64,000 nt of DNA from Planctomycetota bacterium. GTDB lineage: Bacteria > Planctomycetota > B15-G4 > JADJEK01. Where the stretch lies: the NCBI GenBank assembly GCA_016709145.1, contig JADJEK010000024.1, positions 332,393 to 396,392 of the forward strand. Direction: 5' to 3'. Position numbers and translations under genes: made by a program. Each line of letters starts with the position of its first letter. Positions within the stretch are counted from its first letter, which is position 1. Shown here piece by piece: positions 41,939 through 49,828 of this stretch. The notes under the pieces were generated by a model. It searched no databases. It saw only the letters and a program-made list of their open reading frames with translations, and was not told the origin of the DNA.

Positions 41939-43324
41939 ATGCAGTTGACGACGATGCGACTCTCCCGCCGCGCCCGTTCCTCGTGGGCGCGCCGCGGCGC
42001 GATCAGCGTTCGTGCCGCGCTCGTCGTCCTCGTCGCCGCGCTCCCTAGTTGTGTCCGCGAACCGGTCCGCGAACCGAGTGGCGTCGAGCCTGCGAAGCGC
42101 TTGCGCCTGTCCGCGCCCGACGGCGAGGCCAAGCCGTTCGCGCCCGGCCTGTTGTCGACCGCGAACGCGCAGGACGTGACGACGACGCTGTCGCCGTACC
42201 ACCGCTTCTCGCATCAGACGATCAAGGCCGCCGACGGCCGATTGACGCGCCTGTACTGGGTGCGCGCGAACAGCGGGGCGCGCATCCAAGCGTTGATCGC
42301 GAAGCACACGCGCGCCGGCGACGCGGCGGTCGCCGCGATGGAAGTCACCCCCGCCGCGCTCGCCGATCCGCGCACCGGGCCGGGCCAAGCGCCACTGAAC
42401 ACGCTGATCCCGAGCACGGGGCCGGTGTCCGACCTGCTGACCGTGACGTCGACCGAGGACGTGCTGCTCGAGGTCGACCAGTTCCTGACGGCGTTCCTGA
42501 CCGGCACGCCGATGATCGAGATCGAAGCGAACGTCGTCGAGATCACCTACGACGACAACCTGCTGCTCGGCACGAACCTGTTCATCAGCGAGGGCGGCAA
42601 CAAGTACGCGAAGAAGGCCGACGGCACGCCGGACTTCAGCAAGCCGACCGGCAACGCCGACGACAAGTCGACGCTGTTCGACGACTTCACCTCGCCGTTC
42701 ACGCCGATCGCGACGATCGACAACAACCCGCTCGCGAGTCTGTCGGTCGCGATGATCGTCGACGACGTGCGCTATCGCGCCGTGCTGCGCGCCCTGCAGG
42801 AGTCGGGCAACGCCGACGTGCTCTCGGCGCCGAAGATGGCCGTGCTGAACGGCCACCGCGCGGTGATCGACACCGGCCAGAAGACGCCGGTGCTGCAGCC
42901 TGTGCTCGGCTTCTCCGGCAACCTGCAACAGGTGCAGGTGAAGTTCGAGGACACCGGCATCTTCCTCGTCGTCACGCCGTACCTGCTGATGGACGACATG
43001 ATCCAGATCGACGTGAACGCCGAAGTGTCGTTCGTGTCGGGCTTCATCGAGTCGGGCGCGACCGGCATCCAGAACCCGATCATCTCGAACCGCAACGCGT
43101 CGACGGTCGTCAACGTGCGCGACGGTCAGACGTTCGCGATCGGTGGTCTGATCGCGACGAACGAGCGCGAACTCGAAGCCAAGATCCCGATCCTCGGCGA
43201 CATCCCGTTGCTTGGGTACCTGTTCAAACGCCGCGAGATCACCGAGTCGCAATCGCAGGTGATCTTCATGGTGACGCCGCGCATCGTCCGCAACGAGGCG
43301 CAGATCCTGTATCCGGAGAAGTGA
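41939..43324 (+). CDS. Lipoprotein secretin (type II/III secretion system secretin domain)
   Basis: 461 residues. The basic N-terminus is followed by a hydrophobic segment and lipobox L-P-S-C with C38. A short N0/N1-like region leads to the secretin core: M-I-E-I-E-A-N-V-V-E-I, S-A-P-K-M-A-V-L-N-G-H-R-A-V-I-D-T-G, F-E-D-T-G-I-F-L-V-V-T-P, V-R-D-G-Q-T-F-A-I-G-G-L-I, and I-P-I-L-G-D-I-P-L-L-G-Y-L-F-K-R-R, the classical C-terminal signature. It is shorter than GspD or PilQ because it has few N-domains. Outer-membrane pore formation is expected. No other secretion or pilus genes lie in the window. Confidence 0.92.
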   Translation: MQLTTMRLSRRARSSWARRGAISVRAALVVLVAALPSCVREPVREPSGVEPAKRLRLSAPDGEAKPFAPGLLSTANAQDVTTTLSPYHRFSHQTIKAADGRLTRLYWVRANSGARIQALIAKHTRAGDAAVAAMEVTPAALADPRTGPGQAPLNTLIPSTGPVSDLLTVTSTEDVLLEVDQFLTAFLTGTPMIEIEANVVEITYDDNLLLGTNLFISEGGNKYAKKADGTPDFSKPTGNADDKSTLFDDFTSPFTPIATIDNNPLASLSVAMIVDDVRYRAVLRALQESGNADVLSAPKMAVLNGHRAVIDTGQKTPVLQPVLGFSGNLQQVQVKFEDTGIFLVVTPYLLMDDMIQIDVNAEVSFVSGFIESGATGIQNPIISNRNASTVVNVRDGQTFAIGGLIATNERELEAKIPILGDIPLLGYLFKRREITESQSQVIFMVTPRIVRNEAQILYPEK

Positions 43325-43380
43325 GCACGGTCGACGCGAAGTTGCGCGTTGGGCGCGCCGACGTCTTGGCGCCGATGCGC

Positions 43381-43386
43381 TACCCT
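43381..43386 (+). promoter_or_regulatory. Candidate -10 element of the ABC transporter genes
   Basis: TACCCT in a GCTACCCT context, 11 nt before GTG 43398 and 29 nt before ATG 43416. It resembles the elements before several other genes here. Confidence 0.3.
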
Positions 43387-43397
43387 GCGCGGCCTTC

Positions 43398-44330
43398 GTG
43401 AACCCGACTCCCTCCATGCACTCCACGTCCGGGCCGGCTTTGTCGTTCACCGCGGTCTCGAAGCGCTTCGGCGACGTCGACGCGCTCGCGGACGTGACGT
43501 TCGAGGTGCCGCGCGGCGACCTGTTCGGTTTCCTCGGGCAGAATGGCGCCGGCAAGACCACGGCGATCCGCATCCTCGCGCGCATGTTGAAGCCGGGCTC
43601 CGGCGCCGCGACGTTGCTCGGACACGACGTGTGGTCGACGCCGCCTCAGCGGTTGTTCCGAGGCACCGGCTTCCTGATCGAAGCTCCGGCGTTCCTGCCG
43701 TACTTCGACGGCCTCGCGAACCTCATGGTCCACGCGCGCTTGCTCACGCTGCAAGACGCCGAAGCGCAGTGCTCGCGCCAGCTCGAGCGCTTCGGCCTCG
43801 CGGCGGCGGCGAAGCGCAAGGTCGGCGGCTACTCGCTCGGCATGCGGCAACGGCTGTGCCTGGCGCAGGCCTTCCTCGGCGACCCCGAATTGCTCGTGCT
43901 CGACGAGCCCGTGAACGGTCTCGATCCCGGCGGCATCGCCGACGTGCGTGAGCTGTTGCGCGAAGAGCAACGCCGCGGCGCGACCGTGTTCCTCTCGAGC
44001 CACTTGCTCGCCGAGGTCGAACTCTTGTGCAACCGCGTCGCGGTCATCGATCGCGGCCGCATCGTCGCGCAAGGCACCGTCGAGCAATTGGTCCACGGCG
44101 GTGGTGGCGTCAGCCTGCGCACGGCCGACGACGCGAAGGCGCGCGCACTGCTCGCGAAGGACGGCTTCGTGGTCAAGGACGGCGGCGCGATCGGATTCCG
44201 CGTCGACGGCGCGGATGCCGACGTCGCGCGCGCGCTCGCCGCGCTGCATCGCTCCGCGATCGACGTCTACGAAGCGAGCCGCACGCGGCGCTCGCTCGAA
44301 GATGTCTACCGCGACGTGACGGGGACCTGA
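43398..44330 (+). CDS. ABC transporter ATP-binding protein
   Basis: 310 residues from GTG 43398; ATG 43416 (M-H-S-T-S-G) is an equally good start. Walker A G-Q-N-G-A-G-K-T-T is at 47-55, the signature region reads Y-S-L-G-M-R-Q-R-L, Walker B L-L-V-L-D-E-P-V-N-G-L-D-P, and the switch His is in S-S-H-L-L-A. The C-terminal 90 residues are the regulatory extension typical of CcmA/NatA-like exporters. It is followed after 3 nt by its permease. The exported substrate cannot be told from sequence. Confidence 0.95.
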   Translation: MNPTPSMHSTSGPALSFTAVSKRFGDVDALADVTFEVPRGDLFGFLGQNGAGKTTAIRILARMLKPGSGAATLLGHDVWSTPPQRLFRGTGFLIEAPAFLPYFDGLANLMVHARLLTLQDAEAQCSRQLERFGLAAAAKRKVGGYSLGMRQRLCLAQAFLGDPELLVLDEPVNGLDPGGIADVRELLREEQRRGATVFLSSHLLAEVELLCNRVAVIDRGRIVAQGTVEQLVHGGGGVSLRTADDAKARALLAKDGFVVKDGGAIGFRVDGADADVARALAALHRSAIDVYEASRTRRSLEDVYRDVTGT

Positions 44331-44333
44331 TCG

Positions 44334-45152
44334 ATGTTCGGCATCGTCGCACGCATCGAGTGGGAGAAGACGTGGCGGCAGCGCACCCTGCCCGTCGCGA
44401 TCCTCGTGCTGGTGCCGCTGCTGAAGGTGCTCGCGGTGCTCGAGCTGAACCACCTCTCGGCCGAAGCGCAGCTCGACGACATCCGGTTGAACGGCTTCTA
44501 CCTCGCGGCGCATTCGAGTCGCTGGGTGCTCGCGATCTGCGCGATCCTCGTGTTCGTCGATGCCACCCAACGCATCGCCGCCGAAGCCGAGCGCGGCCAA
44601 TTGCGCATGACGCTGACGCGCCCCGTGCGGCGCTCGGCGCTGTTCGTCGGCCGCATGCTCGCGCTCGCGGCGATCGTCGTCGGCATCGTCGCGTTCGACT
44701 TGGTCGTCGGCGTCGCCGTCGGCTTCGCGACGAAGGGATTCGCCGACGTCGCCGACGTCGCCCTGCAAGGCGATCAGTTCGGCGCGGCCGCGTTGTGGGG
44801 CGACTTGCTGCGCGCGTACGCGCTCGCCGCGTGCGGGCTCATCGCCGTCGCCGCGTGCGGGCTGTGGCTGTCCGCGTGCTTCCGTCGCGCGACGACCGCG
44901 CTCACGACCGGCTTGCTGCTGTTCTGCGGAGCGTCGCTGGTCGCCCTCGTGTTCGGCGATCCGCTCGCGTCGATGCTGCCGACGACGTGGGTCTGGCGAC
45001 CGTTGGAGACGATGGAGAAGCTGACGTCGGGCGTGAGCTTGTTCCGGGTTCCCGGCGAGACCGTAGCAGCGGTCGCGGCTTGCGTTGGGTGCGTTGTGGT
45101 TGCGGTCGGGAGTGGGGTCGTGCGGTTCGCGAGGAGGGAGCACGGGGAGTAG
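44334..45152 (+). CDS. ABC-2 type transporter permease
   Basis: 272 residues with six hydrophobic helices in the ABC-2 layout: a short cytoplasmic N-terminus (R-I-E-W-E-K-T-W-R-Q-R), a first helix, a loop with R-G-Q-L-R-M-T-L-T-R-P-V-R-R-S coupling motif, then four further helices and a last one before the stop. It is encoded 3 nt after the ATPase gene and certainly works with it. A purine-rich tandem repeat begins directly at its stop codon. Confidence 0.92.
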   Translation: MFGIVARIEWEKTWRQRTLPVAILVLVPLLKVLAVLELNHLSAEAQLDDIRLNGFYLAAHSSRWVLAICAILVFVDATQRIAAEAERGQLRMTLTRPVRRSALFVGRMLALAAIVVGIVAFDLVVGVAVGFATKGFADVADVALQGDQFGAAALWGDLLRAYALAACGLIAVAACGLWLSACFRRATTALTTGLLLFCGASLVALVFGDPLASMLPTTWVWRPLETMEKLTSGVSLFRVPGETVAAVAACVGCVVVAVGSGVVRFARREHGE

Positions 45153-45280
45153 GGATGACGAGGGACGCGAGGGACGAGAGGGACGACGAGGGACGAGAGG
45201 GACGACGACGGGACGCGAGGGACGACGAGGGGCGCGAGGGATGACGAGGGACGCGAGGGATGACGAGGGACGCGAGGGAT
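45153..45280 (+). repeat. Degenerate tandem repeat of GAGGGACGAC-like units
   Basis: About 128 bases of a 9-10-nt unit (GAGGGA-C/T-GAC/GC), with the last part organised as a 19-nt higher-order unit (GAGGGATGACGAGGGACGC) present twice and a part. It begins at the stop codon of the permease gene and runs into two REP cores. It reads as R-D-E-G-type low complexity in all frames, so no gene is called. Confidence 0.85.
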
Positions 45281-45290
45281 CGCTGGCCCG

Positions 45291-45321
45291 GGGGACTGTC
45301 CCCGCATCGGGGACTGTCCCC
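45291..45321 (+). repeat. Two REP core palindromes
   Basis: GGGGACTGTCCCC at 45291-45303 and again at 45309-45321, separated by GCATC. They match the inner palindrome of the REP elements at 9.7 kb and 57.8 kb but lack the AGAGCAGATGA portion. Confidence 0.75.
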
Positions 45322-45505
45322 GTCATGCGTTCGCGTTCCGTCGCCGGCGTGGTGCGAAGCTGGCCGGAACCGTGCGAGCAAGGTGCTCGACCTCGACTCG
45401 AGGTGACGATTCATCCGCAAGGTCCAACCACCAAATCCACGCCGTGCAGTCACCCGGCTGCCTGACGGGCTCGGGCAGTGGGAAGCGGAGACGGTTCAGG
45501 CTGGA
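45322..45505. other. Intergenic remainder before the kinase 3' end
   Basis: About 180 bases with no supported gene or strong hairpin; slightly lower GC than the flanks. Confidence 0.4.
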
Positions 45506-48376
45506 TCACTCGAGAACCCTCGCGGGACGAACGCCCAGGTGCTGGTTGCGGTCCGACGGCGGGCCTTGGAATCGTTGCGAGCACCGAGCCTGCAAGGCCG
45601 CACCGCTCGCACAGCCGCCTCGAGCTACGCGATTCGCGAAGTCCGACAATTCCCGGGTCCTTAGACCATCACCAGGTCGGGGTGTGATGAAGCGGTAGAA
45701 GTTCCGGTACTCGTCCGCACACCACTCCCACACATTGCCATGGACATCGAAGAGCCCGAAGGCGTTCGGTCTGAACGACGCAACCGGGGCAAGCCCTACG
45801 TAGCCGTCGTCGAAGTTGCCCTGTTGCATACCCCACCCTGGGTAGGCGCGTTCGGCACGTCTGTCCAAGACGTTCGCCGTACCCGCGAGTGTGGCGGCGC
45901 CGCGGCCCGTCCACCACGGCGTTTGCGTGCCTCCGCGTGCGCCGTACTCCCACTGCGCCTCCGTCGGCATCGCCAGCCCCACGCGCGGCAGGCGCAATGC
46001 ACAGTCGTTCCACGACACATGCTCGATGGGATGTTCCCAACCGATCGCGAATGCGTCGTCGGCGCATGTCGTTCCACGGAGATACAAGCTCGGCTCATCC
46101 CCGTCCGTTATGCGGAACCACTGACCCTTCGTCAATTCGTGACGCGCCAGGAAGTACGGATCCAACGTGACCGTCTGCGGCGATTCGTCCTCTTGTGCCA
46201 GCCGATCGAAGTTCGGCGCCGACTCGTCGATCTTCTGCGCACCTTGCAGAAACGTCCCACCCGGAATCAGCACGAACACCACACCCGTACCGTCCTTCAT
46301 CTCGATCGATCCATCCGCGCGATGCGCGGGGATCTCGACGTTCGCGGGGTCTTGCCCAGCCACCAAATCACACGCCGATCGCAGGTCGTAGAACTCCCAC
46401 AGCTTCGTCGCCGGGTTCATGCCGATCGGCACGAGCCCGATCTGTGGCTTCAAGTCGATCGGCACTTCGCGATAGCGCGTCGATGCCACGACGTCGTCCG
46501 CCTTCGCCAACGCAGCGCGCGCTTCGTCCCACGTCACCCGTGCATTCGGGTGATGCAACGTCAACGACTCGATGCGCTCCGCCCAACCGAGGCGACGCCG
46601 CACGCTCGCGACGGTGTCCGCTTCGAACGTCGCCAAGTCCGACAGCAGCGCTCTCAACGTCGTGTGCAAGAAGCGCTGCGACTCCTCGGCGAATGTCCAC
46701 GTCCGACGCTTCGCGATCTCCGCTTCGCGCTCGGCTTCGGTCTGTGGCAACGCACGAGCTTCGAGGTCGGCGACGGTTTGGACCAGCGTCGGCTTCATCG
46801 CCAGCAGCTTCGCGGCGTCGTTCTCGAGCCAGTGACGCATCGGCTCGACTTTGTCGGGGATCGGCGGATACAGCGCCAGCTCGTTGGCCCGCGCCGTCTC
46901 GAGCAGGACCACGCCGGAGAGTTGGTCAAACTCCGCCTTGCGTGCCTCGACTTCGCTTTTCTGCTTTGTGATCTCCGTGTTCGCCGTGCCGAGCGCGACG
47001 TTTTTCGCTTCGACCTCGCGATTCTTGTTCACGACGACGACCGTCGCTCCCGCGAGCACGACGAACAGCGCGGCCGCGGCGCTCGCGAGCGCCTTGTTGC
47101 GCTGCACCCACTTCTTCATCTCGGCGAACGCGCCGGTCTCGTACGCCGACACGACGCGATGCTCGAGATACGCGCGCAAGTCGTCGGCGAGCGACGTCAT
47201 CGACGCGTAGCGCTGCTTCGGATCGCGCTCCATCGCGCGCTCGCAGATCGCGAGCAGTTCCGCGGGCACGTCTTTGGCCAAGGTGTGCAGCGCTTTCGGC
47301 GGTCCAGCCAACACCTGCGCGAGAATCGCCCACGGCGTCGCGTGCGTGTCCGGCTCGACGTACGGCACTTGGCCCGACAGCAGGTGGTAGAGGATCGCGC
47401 CGACCGCATAGACGTCGCTGTGCGGGCCGATGCGCTCGAGATCGCCGCGCGCCTGCTCGGGCGGCATGTACGCCGGCGTGCCGACTTGATCGCCGTCCAT
47501 CGTCAGCATCGGCGAATCCGGCGTGGCTTGACCGGAGTCGCGGCGCGACGAGCGCACGGCGCTGACGCTTTCGTTCGGGCGCGGCCGAACGTCCTTCGTG
47601 TCTTTCTTGCCGAGCACTCGCGCGAGGCCCCAGTCCATCACGTACGTCTCACCGAAGCCCCCGACCATGATGTTCGCGGGCTTGAGGTCGCGGTGGATCA
47701 CGCCCTTCTCGTGCGCGAAGGCCATCGCTTCGCAGACGCGCAGCACGACGGACAGCGCGCGTGTGACGCTCCAACCGTCGTCGCCGTGCTTCACGGCCTC
47801 GAAGACTTGCGCGAGAGTTCGCCCCTTCACGAGCTTCATCGTGAAGAACACGCGGCCACGCGCGTCGATGCCGAGCTCGTGCACCGGCACGATGCCGGGG
47901 TGATCGAGCTGTCCGGTGACCTGGGCTTCCTCGAGGAAGCGCGACAGGCGCGAGGCTGCTCCCTCTTGCTCGTCGAGCATCACCTTCATCGCGAGATGGC
48001 GACGCAGGTCCTCGTCCCACACGCGCAGGATGATGCCCATGCCGCCTTGCGCGACTTCGCCCTTCAGGCGGTAGCGCGACGAGGACGGGCCGCGCGTCTT
48101 CAGCGCGTCGAGCAGCGCGGGGTCGATGGGGGACTCGGCGCTGGCGTCGAGCGAGATGCCCGGATCGGCCTTCGATCCGAAGCGTTCCTTCAGTCGCTCG
48201 GCGAGGGAACGTTTCGCGTCCTTTTCTTGCGCGAGCTGCCAGCCGAGGAAGAGATCGCGGAGCTTGTCGGCTTCCGCGGGATGCTTCGCGCAGAACGCGT
48301 CGAACGTCAGCGACGCGTCGCGTTCGCGGGCGTCGAGGTAGGCGAGCAACAACTCTTCGGGCCGTGATCGTGGCAT
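45506..48376 (-). CDS. Ser/Thr protein kinase fused to a SUMF1-like domain
   Basis: 956 residues. A short helical leader (about 8-50, L-L-A-Y-L-D-A-R-E-R typical of Planctomycetota kinases) precedes a Hanks-type kinase (101-410): glycine loop V-A-Q-G-G-M-G, K131, E150, catalytic H-R-D-L-K-P-A-N with D230, D-W-G in place of D-F-G at 248-250, and G-T-P-A-Y-M-P-P-E-Q. One transmembrane helix (about 430-452) leads to a coiled-coil region. The C-terminal 270 residues are a SUMF1/FGE-like module with E-L-T-K-G-Q-W, P-T-E-A-Q-W-E-Y-G-A-R-G-G and G-N-V-W-E-W. It probably senses or modifies something outside and signals inside. TACCCT lies upstream on this strand. Confidence 0.93.
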   Translation of the reverse strand: MPRSRPEELLLAYLDARERDASLTFDAFCAKHPAEADKLRDLFLGWQLAQEKDAKRSLAERLKERFGSKADPGISLDASAESPIDPALLDALKTRGPSSSRYRLKGEVAQGGMGIILRVWDEDLRRHLAMKVMLDEQEGAASRLSRFLEEAQVTGQLDHPGIVPVHELGIDARGRVFFTMKLVKGRTLAQVFEAVKHGDDGWSVTRALSVVLRVCEAMAFAHEKGVIHRDLKPANIMVGGFGETYVMDWGLARVLGKKDTKDVRPRPNESVSAVRSSRRDSGQATPDSPMLTMDGDQVGTPAYMPPEQARGDLERIGPHSDVYAVGAILYHLLSGQVPYVEPDTHATPWAILAQVLAGPPKALHTLAKDVPAELLAICERAMERDPKQRYASMTSLADDLRAYLEHRVVSAYETGAFAEMKKWVQRNKALASAAAALFVVLAGATVVVVNKNREVEAKNVALGTANTEITKQKSEVEARKAEFDQLSGVVLLETARANELALYPPIPDKVEPMRHWLENDAAKLLAMKPTLVQTVADLEARALPQTEAEREAEIAKRRTWTFAEESQRFLHTTLRALLSDLATFEADTVASVRRRLGWAERIESLTLHHPNARVTWDEARAALAKADDVVASTRYREVPIDLKPQIGLVPIGMNPATKLWEFYDLRSACDLVAGQDPANVEIPAHRADGSIEMKDGTGVVFVLIPGGTFLQGAQKIDESAPNFDRLAQEDESPQTVTLDPYFLARHELTKGQWFRITDGDEPSLYLRGTTCADDAFAIGWEHPIEHVSWNDCALRLPRVGLAMPTEAQWEYGARGGTQTPWWTGRGAATLAGTANVLDRRAERAYPGWGMQQGNFDDGYVGLAPVASFRPNAFGLFDVHGNVWEWCADEYRNFYRFITPRPGDGLRTRELSDFANRVARGGCASGAALQARCSQRFQGPPSDRNQHLGVRPARVLE

Positions 48377-48402
48377 CGGCGAGCCCCCCGGTGGCGAGGC
48401 GC

Positions 48403-48408
48403 AGGGTA
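48403..48408 (-). promoter_or_regulatory. Candidate -10 element of the kinase gene
   Basis: Reads TACCCT on the minus strand in a GCTACCCT context, 26 nt before ATG 48376. Confidence 0.3.
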
Positions 48409-48416
48409 GCGAAGGG

Positions 48417-48442
48417 GTGGGACAGTGTGAGTGTCTGTCCCC
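48417..48442 (+). repeat. Degenerate REP-like element
   Basis: GTGGGACAG and CTGTCCCC arms around a 9-nt unlike centre. With the cores at 45291-45321 it brackets the kinase gene. Confidence 0.5.
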
Positions 48443-48448
48443 GGCTTC

Positions 48449-49492
48449 CTACTCGCGGCGGCCGACGCGCACGATTGGCCAGGCCACTCCATCCGGCATC
48501 ACGACGGGAGGTCGATCGCGCAAGGGAACATCCATATGGGTTGCATCCCATCGCCGGAACGCACCCACTACGTGATCGAGTTGTTCGGGCGTTGCCGGCT
48601 GCTCCGGACGCTTGCTGCTCACGAACTGGGGCTTCACGAACACGGCAGGGCGACCATCGCGGCCCGCTTCGATGGCGAGCAGGTACGCCTCCTTCAGCCG
48701 AATCCGCAACCCATGACTCGACGCGAGCTCGTGGTAGATCGCGTTCCCTGTGAATACGTCATCGTGGCTCGATGCCGCTGCGGCGGCGATGAGTGCCGAG
48801 ACGGCCTCCTGACCGATGTCGACCAGCGCGCGATAGCAGTAGTTCGCTCGGCCGTGCGACTGACCGTCGGCCATGCCTCGAATCAGACGTTGGGTCGACT
48901 CCGGCGTGACTTGGCCCGGATCCCACAGCTCCGTTCCTCGGCTCGGCATCCGAACCGGCGCGGGTCCGACTCCGGCGACGAAGGAATCGAGTCCGCGCCT
49001 ATCGAGCTCGTCGAGTGAGCCGGAACCATCGATGTCCATTCGCGTCAGCAAGCTCGATGAGCTCGAGCCCGGCTCGTCGAGCTCGGCGCGGATGGCCTCG
49101 ACGTCCGCTGCGTCGATGACGCCGTCGTCGTCGACGTCGCCAGTCACGTACCGACACACCAGTTGCGTGGTCCACCGCTTCCCGTGACGGTCGTCCACAT
49201 CGACGGTGAAGCGACATCCGACTTGGGCGGCGCTTCCGAACGGGAGGCGCGCGATGTTCCGATCCGGACTCAATTCGACCTGGGACTCGAGCACCCAGCT
49301 CGATCCAACGTGCCGATGGAGCTTCACGAGCTTCGCGGACGGAACGAGACGCACCTCGACGTCGATGAACGTGTCCGTCGGCTGGACGAGATCCAACGCC
49401 ACGACACCCTGGAACTCCGTTCCCCATGCGGGGACGAACGAAGCCACGGACAACAGTGCAGCGGTCGCGCTAGAGCGCGAGCGAATCGACAC
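48449..49492 (-). CDS. Secreted protein with dockerin/EF-hand-like repeat
   Basis: 347 residues. A signal peptide covers about 1-24 (ending A-W-G-T). The first 110 residues are beta-rich. Residues about 117-168 carry paired calcium loops G-D-V-D-D-D-G-V-I-D-A-A-D and M-D-I-D-G-S-G-S-L-D-E-L-D, as in type I dockerin or EF-hand repeats common in planctomycete secreted proteins. The last 170 residues are helical with no recognised family. GC is somewhat lower than in the neighbouring genes. Calcium-dependent binding or docking is inferred; no cohesin partner is seen. Confidence 0.75.
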   Translation of the reverse strand: MSIRSRSSATAALLSVASFVPAWGTEFQGVVALDLVQPTDTFIDVEVRLVPSAKLVKLHRHVGSSWVLESQVELSPDRNIARLPFGSAAQVGCRFTVDVDDRHGKRWTTQLVCRYVTGDVDDDGVIDAADVEAIRAELDEPGSSSSSLLTRMDIDGSGSLDELDRRGLDSFVAGVGPAPVRMPSRGTELWDPGQVTPESTQRLIRGMADGQSHGRANYCYRALVDIGQEAVSALIAAAAASSHDDVFTGNAIYHELASSHGLRIRLKEAYLLAIEAGRDGRPAVFVKPQFVSSKRPEQPATPEQLDHVVGAFRRWDATHMDVPLRDRPPVVMPDGVAWPIVRVGRRE

Positions 49493-49569
49493 CGGAACCT
49501 CCGCGAGTCATTGACTTCACGTAGCCAACGGGCTCGCGCGGATTGTATGGGCTCGTACTCCACGATTCT

Positions 49570-49737
49570 CTAAATCGAAGTTCACGGTTCTGTGATGCCG
49601 CGAGGCCGAGCGAGAAGCGCGCAGGCGAGGAGGATCGACGAGGCGACTCAATGGAAAGAGTCGGAGAGTCGATCCGACGAAGCCTGCGCGGTTCGCAGCC
49701 GGCCGCAGCCATGACAGAATCGTGAACTTCGATTTAG
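49570..49737. mobile_element. MITE-like 168-bp inverted-repeat element
   Basis: The ends are 24-nt terminal inverted repeats with a single mismatch: CTAAATCGAAGTTCACG... at the left, its complement ending at 49737 on the right. The interior continues to pair imperfectly (GCGCGCAGGC with GCCTGCGCG, GGATCGAC with GTCGATCC, CGACTC with GAGTCG) to an 8-nt loop at 49650-49657. TA lies one base inside each end, consistent with a TA target duplication as made by IS630/Tc1-mariner transposases. There is no transposase gene inside, so it would be non-autonomous. Confidence 0.7.
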
Positions 49738-49813
49738 GTCCTGCTTGGTTCGGCGGCGGCTGGTGCCGATCCTCCTTGGCGACCACACATCGTCCGAGGG
49801 TGAGCGAAAGCGG

Positions 49814-49819
49814 TAACCT
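49814..49819 (+). promoter_or_regulatory. Candidate -10 element of the NIF3 gene
   Basis: TAACCT lies 9 nt before ATG 49829, with no Shine-Dalgarno sequence between. Confidence 0.35.
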
Positions 49820-49828
49820 CCGCGCCGC

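Larger units (their letters stand above)
49493..49828. other. Intergenic region carrying a MITE-like element
   Basis: 336 bases without a supported gene; half of it is the inverted-repeat element at 49570-49737. Short frames across the element are not convincing. Confidence 0.6.

Noticed and set aside
45153..45280. CRISPR array
   Set aside because: Units are contiguous and degenerate, with no unique spacers and no cas genes in the window.
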